Assembly: GCA_963728875.1 (NCBI GenBank) | Contig: CAVSLJ010000002.1 | Coordinates: 496,001-560,000 of the forward strand | Reading direction: 5' to 3' | DNA from: DASUPK01 sp963728875 | GTDB taxonomy: Bacteria > Actinomycetota > Thermoleophilia > Solirubrobacterales > 70-9 | DNA length: 64,000 nt | In this document: positions 44,723-53,715 of the stretch, one piece after another | Position numbering within the stretch: position 1 is the stretch's first letter | Layout of the letters: every line of letters starts with the position of its first letter | Notes under the pieces: model-generated | The model's input: only the letters and a program-made list of their open reading frames with translations | Told to the model about the DNA's origin: nothing | The model's database searches: none | Program-made: the position numbers and the translations under genes

Positions 44723-46387
44723 TTGAGCAGCTCGAGCGTCCGCATCCTCCCCCTCGGCGGGCTGGGGGAGATCGGAAAGAACATGACCGTCGTCGAGGTG
44801 GATGGGCGGATCGTCGTCGTGGACACCGGTCTGATGTTCCCCACGGCGGACATGCTCGGGATCGACCTGGTCCTGCCCGACTTCTCGAGCCTGCGCGAAC
44901 GCGCCGACGACATCGAGGCGATCGTCCTCACCCACGGCCACGAGGACCATGTGGGGGCATTGCCCTACGTGCTGCGGGAGATCGGCATCCCGCCGGTGAT
45001 CTACGGCGGGCTGCTGACGATCGGCATGGTTCGCTCCAAGCTGGATGAGCACAAGCTCCGTGACGTGCCTCTCCAGGAGCTGCCGGCCGGGGAGCAGGTG
45101 ACCGCCGGCCCCTTCGGGATCGAGCTGGTCCACATGGCGCACTCGATCCCCGACGCCCGCGCGGTGGTGCTCAGGACCGACGCCGGCACCGTGCTGATCA
45201 CCGGCGACTACAAGTTCGATCAGACCCCCGTCGACGGGATCCCCGCGGACGTCTCCCGGCTGGCGGAGCTCGGTCGGGAGGGCGTCCTCTGTCTCTGTGG
45301 TGACTCCACGAACGCCGACCGGCCGGGAGTCGCCCCATCGGAGTCGAGCGTCGGCCCGGCGCTGCTCGAGGTCTTCGGCCGTTGCGAAGGCCGGATCGTG
45401 GTCACCTCCTTCGCCTCCAACGTCCACCGCGTGCAGCAGGTGATCGATGCCGCGGCGCAACTCGACCGCCGCGTCGCCCTGGTCGGCCGCTCGATGCGGA
45501 AGAACTTCAACATCGCATCCAACCTCGGAATCGCCTCGGCTCCGGAAGGCCTCTTCATCACCCCCAAGGAGATCGAGGACTTCCCGGACGGGAAGGTCGT
45601 GGTGATCTCAACGGGCAGCCAGGGCGAGCCGCTGTCGGCGCTGCGCAGGATGGCCCACCGGGATCATCCGGACGTGGAGCTCCACTCGGGAGACACGGTG
45701 ATCTTCTCGGCGACCCCGATCCCCGGCAATGAGCGCTCGGTCAACGAGACCATCGACCGGATCTTCCAGATCGGCGCTCAGGTGGTGACCGCGGCAGATG
45801 CGCCGATCCACGCTTCGGGGCACGGCTGGCAGGAGGAGCTGAAGCTGATGCTCAACCTGACCAAGCCCCGGAACGTCTTCCCCTTCCACGGCGACTACAA
45901 GCGCCTCAAGCTCCACGCTGATCTGGCGGAGTCCGTGGGCGTCGACCGGGACAACATCTTCACCGGCCGCAACGGGCTCGCGCTCGAGATCGATGAGTGA
46001 GGCGCCCGTTTCGGCGAGGACGTCCACGCGAGCATGATCTTCGTGGACGGAGTCTCCGTCGGCGAGCCGGACGAGTTCGCCTTGCGCGACCGGCGCAAGC
46101 TCTCCGACGATGGCGTCTTCATCGTCGTCGCGACGATCTCCTCGGACGACGGCTCCCAGGTGGCGGACCCGGAGGTGATCTTCCGCGGCGTGCCTTTCGC
46201 CGAGGAGGCGGATGGCCTGCGCGACGAGATCAAGGACGTCGTTCAGGACACTCTCGACGAGGCGGCCGAGGAGGAGATCCGCGAGATCTCCCTGCTCCAG
46301 CAGGACCTCCACGACGACATCGCCGAGTTCGTCTACGAGAAGCTCCGCCGCCGGCCGCTGGTGCTGCCGGTCGTCGTCGAGGTCTGA
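44723..46387 (+). CDS. rnj: Ribonuclease J with an in-frame UGA codon at 45998-46000
   Basis: An MBL/beta-CASP RNase with 5'-3' exo- and endonuclease activity. The metal motif THGHEDHVG (H71, H73, D75, H76) is intact, as are TGDYKFD, TSFASNVHR, STGSQGEP and HASGHG. The first open part ends at the UGA after ALEIDE. The same frame continues without a break as GARFGEDVHASMIFVDG and then the normal C-terminal domain to 46387, giving 554 codons plus the stop, the usual RNase J length. This may be a base-substitution error, a real nonsense mutation or readthrough. The start is TTG 44723. The C-terminal domain could also be made separately from ATG 46034. Confidence 0.88.
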
Positions 46388-46395
46388 CCTCGGAC

Positions 46396-46401
46396 TAGTC
46401 T
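46396..46401 (+). promoter_or_regulatory. -10 box for a leaderless LOG-family transcript
   Basis: TAGTCT ends 6 nt before the ATG at 46408. Confidence 0.5.
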
Positions 46402-46407
46402 CGCGTC

Positions 46408-47118
46408 ATGTCCGACACGGCCTCCGGCGCTCGTCTCCCATCCAGCTCCGACGAGGAGATCATCTACGCCGGGAGCCCGGCGGTGCGCTCCCAGCGCGAG
46501 GACAGCGAGCGGCTGCGCCGGATCGAGCGCGAGCTCTCACTCGGGTTCAAGCTCCTGGGTGAGATCGGGCCGGCCGTGTGCGTCTTCGGCTCGGCCCGGA
46601 TCAAGGCCGGCAGCCCGGAATACGAGATGGCGCGCGCCACCGGCTATGCGATCGGCGAGGCAGGGCTCGCCGTGATCACGGGCGGCGGACCCGGCGCGAT
46701 GGAGGCCGCCAACCGGGGGGCGCAGGAGGCGGGGGCGCCTTCGGTCGGGCTCAACATCGAGCTGCCCCACGAGCAGGCGCTCAACCCGTATGTCGACGTC
46801 GGGATCGAGTTCCACTACTTCTTCACGCGGAAGCTGATGTTCGTGCGCTACTCGAACGCGCTCGTCGTCTTCCCCGGCGGCTTCGGCACGCTCGACGAGT
46901 TCTTCGAGGTGCTGACGCTGATCCAGACCGGCAAGGCGATAGATCACCCGATCATCCTGGAGGGGTCCGCCTACTGGGCCGGCCTGATCGAGTGGCTTCG
47001 GGGTCACACGCTCGCGGAGGGCATGATCGCTCCCGAGGATCTGGCTCAGGCAGAGCTCGCCGACGGTGTCGAGGAGGTCATGGGACGGCTCCTCGCCGGG
47101 CTCTCCGCCGCCGGATAG
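46408..47118 (+). CDS. LOG family (TIGR00730) nucleoside 5'-monophosphate phosphoribohydrolase-like protein
   Basis: A 236-residue Rossmann-like protein. VCVFGSARI, GGGPGAMEAANRGAQEAG and PGGFGTLDEFFEVLTLIQTGK are the LOG family signatures, the last holding the catalytic Glu. Such proteins release the base from nucleotides and are often misnamed lysine decarboxylases. In this bacterium the role may be nucleotide salvage rather than cytokinin making. The last 73 nt overlap the 3' end of the convergent PLD-like gene. Confidence 0.9.
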   Translation: MSDTASGARLPSSSDEEIIYAGSPAVRSQREDSERLRRIERELSLGFKLLGEIGPAVCVFGSARIKAGSPEYEMARATGYAIGEAGLAVITGGGPGAMEAANRGAQEAGAPSVGLNIELPHEQALNPYVDVGIEFHYFFTRKLMFVRYSNALVVFPGGFGTLDEFFEVLTLIQTGKAIDHPIILEGSAYWAGLIEWLRGHTLAEGMIAPEDLAQAELADGVEEVMGRLLAGLSAAG

Positions 47119-48143
47119 CGGCCGCGAACCTCGTCCACGAACTTCGCCAGCCGGTCGGCGAGGTTGCCGTCGTGGATCTCGAGGACGGACTCGGCGTTCT
47201 GCTCGCCGGAGCGGGAGAGATTGAAGGAGCCGAGAAAGACGACGTCGTCCGCGACGGTGACCTTGGCGTGCATGAAGTCGTGGAGCTTGGAGTCCGGCGT
47301 CCACGGCGTCGAGGGCTTTGCCGAGAACGGCAGCTTGCCGAGCGTCGCCGCGAGCAGGGGGATCTTCCAGGCCGAGTGCCCGTTCTCGGCCCACTGGTGA
47401 AACACGGTCTCGGTCTGCGGTCCATCGACGACGCCCGCGATGTCGCGCCCGCCCCTGTCGGCGAGCTCGGCGAGCGTGCCGAGGACGGGCCCCGAGGTGA
47501 TCACGGGAGACGCGATCCGCACCCTGCGCCGCGCCGCGCCGATCGCGGTGGCGATCCGCTGCGAGAGTTGCTCGCCGTGGCCGGGCGTGAACCAGGCCGT
47601 CACCTGAACCCCGCCGACGTCGACCGGGTCGGGCTCCACCCTGCCGCTCCGATCGACCTGCTGGTCGGCCCAGAGCTCCCCGAAGTTCTGCTTGAAGCGG
47701 GCGGCGAGCTCCCGGCTCTCGATGATCGCGAGCACGTTCTCCTGCCGGGTCCAGGAGTCGATCGTCCAGTTCGCGGAGCCGGCCCAGACGGCCTCGCCGT
47801 CCCTGACGGCGTACTTGTGATGCATCAGGTCGGGGATGCCGGGAACCGGGCGCGCGTCAATCGGCAGCTCGGCGAGGATCTCCGGCCGGGTTTGGGGAGG
47901 GGGATGGATCTCGGAGGGCCGTCCCGAATCGACGTTGTAGAGAAGCCGTGTGGCGACACCCCGCGCGCTCGCGGCCCGCAGCTGATCGGCGACGATCGAG
48001 CCGGTCGGGTCAGGAAGCCGGACGTCGTAGAGCGCCAGCTCCAGCGTTGACTTCGCGGGCTTCAGGAAGCCCGCGACCCGGCGCGCCACGTCGTCGGCTG
48101 ACTGGCCGCCGTCGGTGAGAGTGAAGACGTCGATCGTTCCCAT
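47046..48143 (-). CDS. Phospholipase D-like protein
   Basis: A 365-residue protein with two PLD repeats. The first HxK motif is H108-H-K110 in LMHHKYAV followed by VWAGSANW; the second is FMHAKVTV followed by FLGSFNLS. The HxK-x4-D pattern suggests phosphodiesterase activity on a phospholipid or nucleic acid. There is no signal peptide. The C-terminal tail (SRPMTSSTPSASSA) is low complexity and is encoded in the stretch that overlaps the LOG gene, so the natural stop may once have been earlier. Confidence 0.88.
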   Translation of the reverse strand: MGTIDVFTLTDGGQSADDVARRVAGFLKPAKSTLELALYDVRLPDPTGSIVADQLRAASARGVATRLLYNVDSGRPSEIHPPPQTRPEILAELPIDARPVPGIPDLMHHKYAVRDGEAVWAGSANWTIDSWTRQENVLAIIESRELAARFKQNFGELWADQQVDRSGRVEPDPVDVGGVQVTAWFTPGHGEQLSQRIATAIGAARRRVRIASPVITSGPVLGTLAELADRGGRDIAGVVDGPQTETVFHQWAENGHSAWKIPLLAATLGKLPFSAKPSTPWTPDSKLHDFMHAKVTVADDVVFLGSFNLSRSGEQNAESVLEIHDGNLADRLAKFVDEVRGRYPAAESPARSRPMTSSTPSASSA

Positions 48144-48180
48144 GAGTTTTCGACCGGTGTTGTCGGTCCCGCTTGCCCAC

Positions 48181-48186
48181 TAGCCT
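48181..48186 (+). promoter_or_regulatory. -10 box for a leaderless SnoaL-like transcript
   Basis: TAGCCT ends 6 nt before the GTG at 48193, in the divergent gap upstream of the PLD-like gene. Confidence 0.5.
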
Positions 48187-48192
48187 TGTGGC

Positions 48193-48600
48193 GTGACAGT
48201 GAAAAGGGGGTACGTCCAGTATGTCCACCTGGTCCACGAGGCGTTCGACTGCTTCGACAGCGGGGACTGGGACCGGCTGCGGCCGCTGATCGCGGAGGAC
48301 AACGTGATGACGCCGCTCGAGACCTGGCCGGACCCCGGGCCGTACATCGGGCCGGAAGCGAGCATCATGGAGTACCAGCGCCTCTTCCAGCTCTTCCGCG
48401 GCATCGAGGTCTCCGTCGGCAACATCGTCAGCCACGAGTCATGGGTGATCGCCCACTATCGCGGCGTGATCGAGGGCGACGATCCCGGCATGCCGGTCGA
48501 GCTCGAGTTCACCGGCGTTCACCGCTTCGAGAACGACCTCTTCGCCGAGTCGCACTACCGCCTCGATCGCGACGCGGCCCTCGCCGCCGCCGGCTTGTAA
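48193..48600 (+). CDS. SnoaL-like (NTF2 fold) protein
   Basis: A 135-residue protein with the NTF2-fold pattern: VHEAFDCFDSGDWDRLRPLIAEDNVMTP, the loop GPYIGPEASIMEYQRLFQLF, and strands EVSVGNIVSHESWVIAHYRGVIEG, VELEFTGVHRFENDLFAESHYRLD. This form is common in polyketide-cyclase-like or steroid isomerase-like families, but no catalytic residues can be assigned. A strong hairpin follows 10 nt after the stop. Confidence 0.75.
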   Translation: MTVKRGYVQYVHLVHEAFDCFDSGDWDRLRPLIAEDNVMTPLETWPDPGPYIGPEASIMEYQRLFQLFRGIEVSVGNIVSHESWVIAHYRGVIEGDDPGMPVELEFTGVHRFENDLFAESHYRLDRDAALAAAGL

Positions 48601-48609
48601 ACAAGAAAA

Positions 48610-48646
48610 GCCCCCGGTGGTCGAGGGAGGGGCGACCACCGGGGGC
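48610..48646 (-). terminator. Bidirectional terminator between the SnoaL-like gene and the sensor kinase
   Basis: Fourteen perfect pairs (48610-48623 with 48633-48646) enclose a 9-nt purine loop. On the minus strand the hairpin is followed by CTTTTCTT, so it suits the kinase transcript; on the plus strand it follows the SnoaL-like stop but has no U run. A second stem, CTCGCCG (48676-48682) with CGGCGAG (48705-48711), lies between it and the kinase stop. Confidence 0.75.
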
Positions 48647-48756
48647 GACGCTTTGGACCGAAGTCCTCAGCGGGTCTCGCCGTGGCGTGTGGGGTTTCGC
48701 ACCGCGGCGAGGTGTCTCGTCCAGTGGTGAATCTATGAGGCGTTCTTGAACGTTTG

Positions 48757-50203
48757 CTAAAGCGACTTGCTGGGTCGCTCTTCGGCCTTCGGGGCCGGCA
48801 CCTGCTCGAGCGGCAGGCGCACCGAGAAGCGCGCGCCGCCGTAGGTGCTCTTGCCCGCCGAGACCGAGCCGCCGTGCGACTCGGCCACGGCGCGCACGAT
48901 CGCCAGCCCGAGGCCGCTGCCGCCACCGCCGGCGGTGTCGGCCGGGCCCTCGCCGCGGACGAAGCGATCGAAGACCTGGTCCTCCATCTCGGCGGGAATG
49001 CCGGGACCGTCATCGAGCACCTCGAGCAGCGCCTCGTCCCCGTCGCGGCGGGCGGTGAGCTCGACGGTGGTCTTCCCGGGCGTATGCCGGACGGCGTTCT
49101 CGAGCAGGTTGCGGATCAGGCGATGGAGCTCGTCGGGGTTGCCCTCGAGCGGCAGGGGGCCGTCGAGATGGCTCTCGATCCGGCGGCTGCCCGCGAGCGG
49201 CTGAACCTCCTCGAGCGCGCCGGCGGCGATCGTCGCCAGGTCGAGGTCCTTGGTCGCCAGCCCGCCGCCCGGCGTCGGCGCGGGCGAGGAGCAGGAGGTC
49301 CGAGACCAGCCCGGACATGCGCTTGGTGGAGGAGAGGGCGGAGTCCACGGCGTGCCTGTCGTCCTCCGATCCGACCGCCGCGGCCTGGAGCAGCTCCAGG
49401 TTCGCGTGGATGCTGGTCAGCGGGGTGCGGAGCTCGTGGGAGGCGTCCGCGACGAACTCGCGCTGGCGCTCGAGTGACTGCTCGCGCTCCGAGCGGGCCT
49501 CGTCGAGCGCCTGGAGCATGCCGTCCATCGTCCGGGCCAGCTCGCCCACCTCGTCGTCGGTGGCGGGCACCGGGATGCGCTCCGAGGGATCGCGGGTGCG
49601 GCTGATTCGGCTGGCGAGGCCGGTCAGCGCCTTGACCGGGCGCATGGCGCGGTCGGCGACCGCGAGGCCGGCGAGCAGCGCCAGCAGGGTCCCGCCGACC
49701 ACGCCCGCGACGAGGAAGAACCAGAGGCGCGCGACGGTGTCGTTGACCCCAGTGTCGGGGCGGGCGTACTGAACGTAAGCGGGCAGCGAGCTCGGGGCGG
49801 TGATTGCCTCGCTCGCCACGCTGAGCTCGCCGACCTTGCGGATGCTGCGTCCCGGGGCGCCGAGGTTGATGCCGGGATTCGTTCCGGCGATCGGCCGCCC
49901 GTACTGGTCGAGCACCTTGATCTGCGCGTCCTCCGGCAGGGCGAACGCCTTCAGCGGGGGACTGTCAACGACGAAGCCGGCAACCGAATCCAGGTGCACG
50001 CTCGTCTCGGCGGCGAGGGAGCGGGCGGCGCTGCGCAGCTCCTCGCGGAAGTCGCTACGGATCCGGTTGCCGACGACGTTCCCCAGGACGAGGGCGAAGC
50101 AGACGAGGATGAGGAGGGTCAGGCCGGCGGTGGTGATCGCGATCCGCCAGCGAACCGGGATGCGCTCGAAGAATGGGAGCTTCCGGTTTCGGATCCAGGT
50201 CAC
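48757..50203 (-). CDS. Sensor histidine kinase (apparent +1 frameshift near 49265)
   Basis: A membrane sensor kinase of about 480 residues. In order: an N-terminal transmembrane helix (ITTAGLTLLILVCFALVLG), an extracellular sensor region, a second helix (LWFFLVAGVVGGTLLALLAG), HAMP, HisKA with the phosphoacceptor in VADASHELRTPL, and a HATPase ending with DDGPGIP and SGLGLAIVRAV. The reading frame breaks within ADAG near 49262-49270; removing one G restores LATKDLDLATIAAG and the rest of the ATPase. The length 3n+1 agrees with one inserted base. The GTG start overlaps the regulator stop (GTGA). Confidence 0.88.
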
Positions 50204-50893
50204 GCGGCGCCCTTCAGCACATAGCCCGCCCCCCGCTTGGTGTGGAGGAGCCGCGGCTCGCCGCCTGACTCGAGCTTGCGCCGAAGGTTGGAGATGAAGA
50301 CGTCGATGGTGTTGGTCTGCTCGAAGGGGTCGTAGCCCCAGACGTCCTCGAGCAGCCGCTCCCGGGAGACCACCAGCTTCTGGTTGCGGGCCAGGTACTC
50401 GAGCAGCTCGAACTCGCGGTTGGTCAGCTCGATCTCGCGCTCGCCGCGCTTCACCTCGCGGGTGTCGGGGTTGACCATCAGGTCGCCGACGACGATCGAG
50501 GCGCTGCCCCGCGGCGGGCGTCGGCGCAGCAGGGCCCGGATCCGGGCGAGCAGCTCCGAGCGCTCGAACGGCTTGGGCAGGTAGTCGTCCGCGCCCGATG
50601 TCGAGGCCCTTGACGCGGTCCTCGGTCTCGGTCCTGGCGGTGAGCATCAGGATGGGCACGTCGCTCTCGGCGCGCAGCCGCCTGCAGACCTCCATGCCGT
50701 CGAGGCGGGGGAGGCCGAGGTCGAGCACGACCAGGTCCGGGCTGAACTGCTCGGCGGCCGTCAGAGCCTCGGCGCCGTCGCCCGCGCTGCGGACCTCATG
50801 GCCCTCGGCGCGCAGCGAGCGGCGCAGGACGTCCGCGATCGCCTCGTCGTCCTCGACGACGAGCACGCGGGCGGAGGCTATGGCCTGCTCCAT
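50200..50893 (-). CDS. OmpR/PhoB-type response regulator (apparent +1 frameshift near 50600)
   Basis: A two-domain regulator of about 230 residues. The receiver has VLVVEDDEAI and the phosphoacceptor in LVVLDLGLPRLDG. After KGLDIG the frame is lost; removing one G near 50598 restores GADDYLPKPF and leads into the winged-helix DNA-binding domain (ELTNREFELLEYL, LLEDVWGYD, VFISNLRRKLE, GAGYVLKG). The length 3n+1 agrees with one inserted base. ATG 50893, or the GTG just before it at 50896, follows a TAACCT -10 box on the minus strand. It is the partner of the kinase it overlaps. Confidence 0.9.
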
Positions 50894-50909
50894 CACCGTC
50901 TTTAGGTTA

Positions 50910-50928
50910 GAGCGCGAATTTCGCGCTC
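50910..50928. promoter_or_regulatory. 19-bp palindrome upstream of the response regulator
   Basis: GAGCGCGAA (50910-50918) and TTCGCGCTC (50920-50928) are perfect inverted arms around one base. It lies immediately upstream of the regulator's TAACCT -10 box (minus strand, 50904-50909) and could be an operator for the regulator itself or for another factor. FtsK is divergent, starting at 51035. Confidence 0.4.
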
Positions 50929-51034
50929 CCAAGCGAAATTGAGGGAACATTTAGGCGCGGTTCAGGGGCGAACCAGGCCGACGGTTTCCGTGCCTGGCAG
51001 GGGACACGTTTCAGGCGTCGAATCAGGTGGGCGG

Positions 51035-53585
51035 ATGCTTGCAGACCGCATTTTCGGCGCGCCGCAGCGGCGAGATCCGCCCCGGCGCAAAAGGCAGCCT
51101 GCGCGCTCGCCCAAGAAGCGCGGCGGCGCACGCGGCCGTCCGGCTCCGCGAGGCGGGCGAAGCCGCACCTCGCCGGAGGTGATGCAGCGCCGCCTCGACC
51201 TGGCCGGCCTCTGCTGCATCGGACTGGCGGTCTATCTGGGGTACGTCATCTACCTGGGCTGGAACGGGGGGGCCGTCGGGAACGGCTCGCAGACGGCGCT
51301 CGACTACGCCGTGGGCGCCGGCGGGGTGGTCGTACCCGGTCGCGCTCGGGCTCGCCGGAATCGGACTGATCCTGAGGCCGTTCCTGCCGTCGCCGAAGTC
51401 GGTCGCGGTCGGGGTGACCGCGATCGCCGCCGGGCTGCTGCTCGCGCTCGCGGCGCAGACGGCCGGCCTCGGCCCAGAGGGCGTGCGCAAGGGCCTCTTC
51501 GACCCGAACTTCTTCCCGCATCACGGCGGCGGGCGTCGGCGAGGTCCTCTACTGGGCGACGACGACGCTCTTCCAGCGCCTCGGCGCCCAGATCATCGCC
51601 GTGCTGCTGCTGGTCTCGGGCCTGCTGCTGCTCACCGGCCGCTCCGTCTCGGACATGGTCCGCGCCGGCCAGGCGCGGCGCGGAACGGGCGAAGCGCGGC
51701 ACCGTCGGCTTCGCGACCGCGATCAAGGAGAGCCGGATCAACACGGACCCGGACCTGATCGACACGACGCCCGCCGACACCGAGCCGGTCTTCGGGCCGC
51801 CGGAGCCGGTTGCGGACGGCGAGGACTTCCAGGTCCTGGTCGGCGATGAGGCGGAGACCGAGAAGGTCGCGAACTTCGACGAGGCGGTCCGCGATCGCCG
51901 AGGAGCCCGACACGAGCGAGCTCGAGGATCTCGAGGGAGCAGGACGAGGCGATCCGGTGCGAGCAAGACCGAGGTGTCGGGCGACGACGTGGCCGAGGCC
52001 GATGGCGCCGAGGAGCCGAGAAGCCCGTCGTACGCTCACCCCGATGGGCGAGAAGCGCGGCGGGGTCACCGAGTCCGAGGAGATCGACTACGAGGTCCCT
52101 TCGCCCGAGGCGGTCCTGGAGCGCGGCGCGCCCGACAAGGGGCCGGACAAGCAGGACCACGAGGCGATCGCCCGCAACCTGCTCGAGACGCTCGGCCACT
52201 TCGGCGTCGAGGCGAAGATCGTCGGCACCGTCACCGGGCCGCACGTGAGCCGCTACGAGCTCAAGCTCGCGCCCGGCACCAAGGTCTCGAAGATCACCCA
52301 GCTCAAGGACGACCTCGCCTACGCCCTGGCCTCGACCGACATCCGGATCCTGGCGCCGATCCCCGGCAAGCAGGCCGTCGGCGTCGAGGTCCCGAACCAG
52401 CGCCGCCGCCTGGTGCGCCTCGGCGACATCTACGGAGGCCGTCCGCAGGGCGGCTCGCCGCTGGTCGCCTGGCTCGGCAAGGACATCTCGGGCAGCGCCG
52501 TCTGGACCGACCTGCAGAAGATGCCCCACGCCCTGATCGCCGGCACCACCGGCTCGGGCAAGTCCGGCAGCGTCAACGCGATCCTCAGCTCGATCCTGCT
52601 GCACGCCTCGCCCAACGAGGTGCGGATGGTGCTGGTCGACCCGAAGCGGGTCGAGCTCAACCACTACGAGAAGATCCCGCACCTGCTGACGCCGGTCGTC
52701 ACCTCGCCGCGGCTGGCGGCGAACGTCCTCAACAACCTGATCGCCGAGATGGAGAGCCGCTACCAGATCATGGAGCTGGCTCGCACCCGCAACCTCGGCG
52801 AGCTCAACCAGGTGCGGGAGCGCGACGGCGAGGCGCCACTGCCCTACATCCTCTGCGTGATCGACGAGCTCGCGGACCTGATGATGGTCTCGCCGGCGGA
52901 GGTCGAGGACGCGATCATCCGCCTGGCGCAGAAGGCGCGTGCCGTCGGCATCCACCTGCTGCTCGCGACCCAGCGGCCCTCGACCGACATCATCACCGGG
53001 ACGATCAAGGTCAACATCCCGTCGCGGATCGCCTTCGCCGTCTCCTCCCAGGTCGACTCGCGCGTGATCCTCGACCAGGGCGGAGCCGAGACGCTGCTCG
53101 GCCAGGGCGACATGCTCTTCCGCCCGGCGGGCACTTCGAAGATGCAGCGGATCCAGGGCGCCTTCATCACCGAGGCCGAGATCGCCAAGATCACCGAGCA
53201 CTGGTCCGACCAGGGTGAGCCCGACTTCGCAGTGGAGCTGCTGGAGACGCCGCAGATCACGAAGGATGAGGGCGACGCCGACGACGACTTCGATCCGGAC
53301 GCGGACGACCTGCTCGAGCAGGCCGCACAGCTGGTGGTCGAGAGCGGCACCGCATCGGTCTCGATGATCCAGCGAAGGCTCCGCGTCGGCTACACGCGCG
53401 CCGGCCGCCTGATCGACATGCTCGAGCGCCGGGGGATCATCTCCGGCTACGAGGGCTCGAAGCCGCGTCAGGTGCTGGTCTCGCTCGCCGACCTACCCCG
53501 GGTGCTCGGCGGGGGCACTGGGACTGCAACACCGGCTGGGGAAAAGGCCCCCGAGCCGGTCGCTGCGCCCGGCGACCGCGAGTAG
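51035..53585 (+). CDS. ftsK: DNA translocase FtsK (reading frame broken by about four +1 shifts between 51.33 and 51.9 kb)
   Basis: A protein of about 850 residues. After a basic start, transmembrane segments can be read in successive frames (LDLAGLCCIGLAVYLGYVIYLG, LAGIGLILRPFL, GLLLALAAQTAG, IIAVLLLVSGLLLL). Shifts lie near 51337, 51530, 51680 and 51890; each is corrected by dropping one base, and the length 3n+1 agrees with four insertions. From LTPMGEKRGG the motor is open: GTTGSGKS Walker A near 52545, VLVDPKRVELNHY, CVIDELADLMM Walker B, LLLATQRPS. The C-terminal gamma domain (ASVSMIQRRLRVGYTRAGRLIDMLE) reads KOPS sites. It moves chromosome DNA at the division septum. The insertions are probably errors, since ftsK is likely needed. 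Confidence 0.9.
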
Positions 53586-53703
53586 CGGCCGATTGCAGCA
53601 TTGAGGGTGCCATAAGCCCCAAAGGCTGCAAACGAGCGAAATTGCCGCGTCTGTTTCTCCTTCGTTGCCGGTTTTGACTCGGCCCCCGGTGACGCGCGTC
53701 CGC

Positions 53704-53709
53704 GAGAAT
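53704..53709 (+). promoter_or_regulatory. Possible -10 box for cinA
   Basis: GAGAAT ends 6 nt before the cinA GTG at 53716, the same distance as the TANNNT boxes elsewhere, though it is a poor match. A TTGACT at 53674 is too far upstream to pair with it. Confidence 0.25.
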
Positions 53710-53715
53710 GACCCC

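Noticed and set aside
45998..46000. UGA in RNase J as a selenocysteine codon
   Set aside because: RNase J has no Cys or selenocysteine at this non-catalytic position, and I see no selenocysteine insertion hairpin after it.
48610..48646. Strong hairpin as part of a repeat family or attachment site
   Set aside because: Only one copy was noticed in the window, and its place between a stop codon and a convergent transcript end fits a terminator.
49010..50950. A 646-residue fusion of response regulator and kinase on the minus strand
   Set aside because: The long frame arises because the regulator's frameshift throws it into the kinase frame; domain content shows two separate genes with a GTGA junction.
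53674..53709. TTGACT and GAGAAT as a normal promoter for cinA
   Set aside because: The spacer is 24 nt, too long for one promoter. Only the GAGAAT at 6 nt from the start is kept as a weak candidate.
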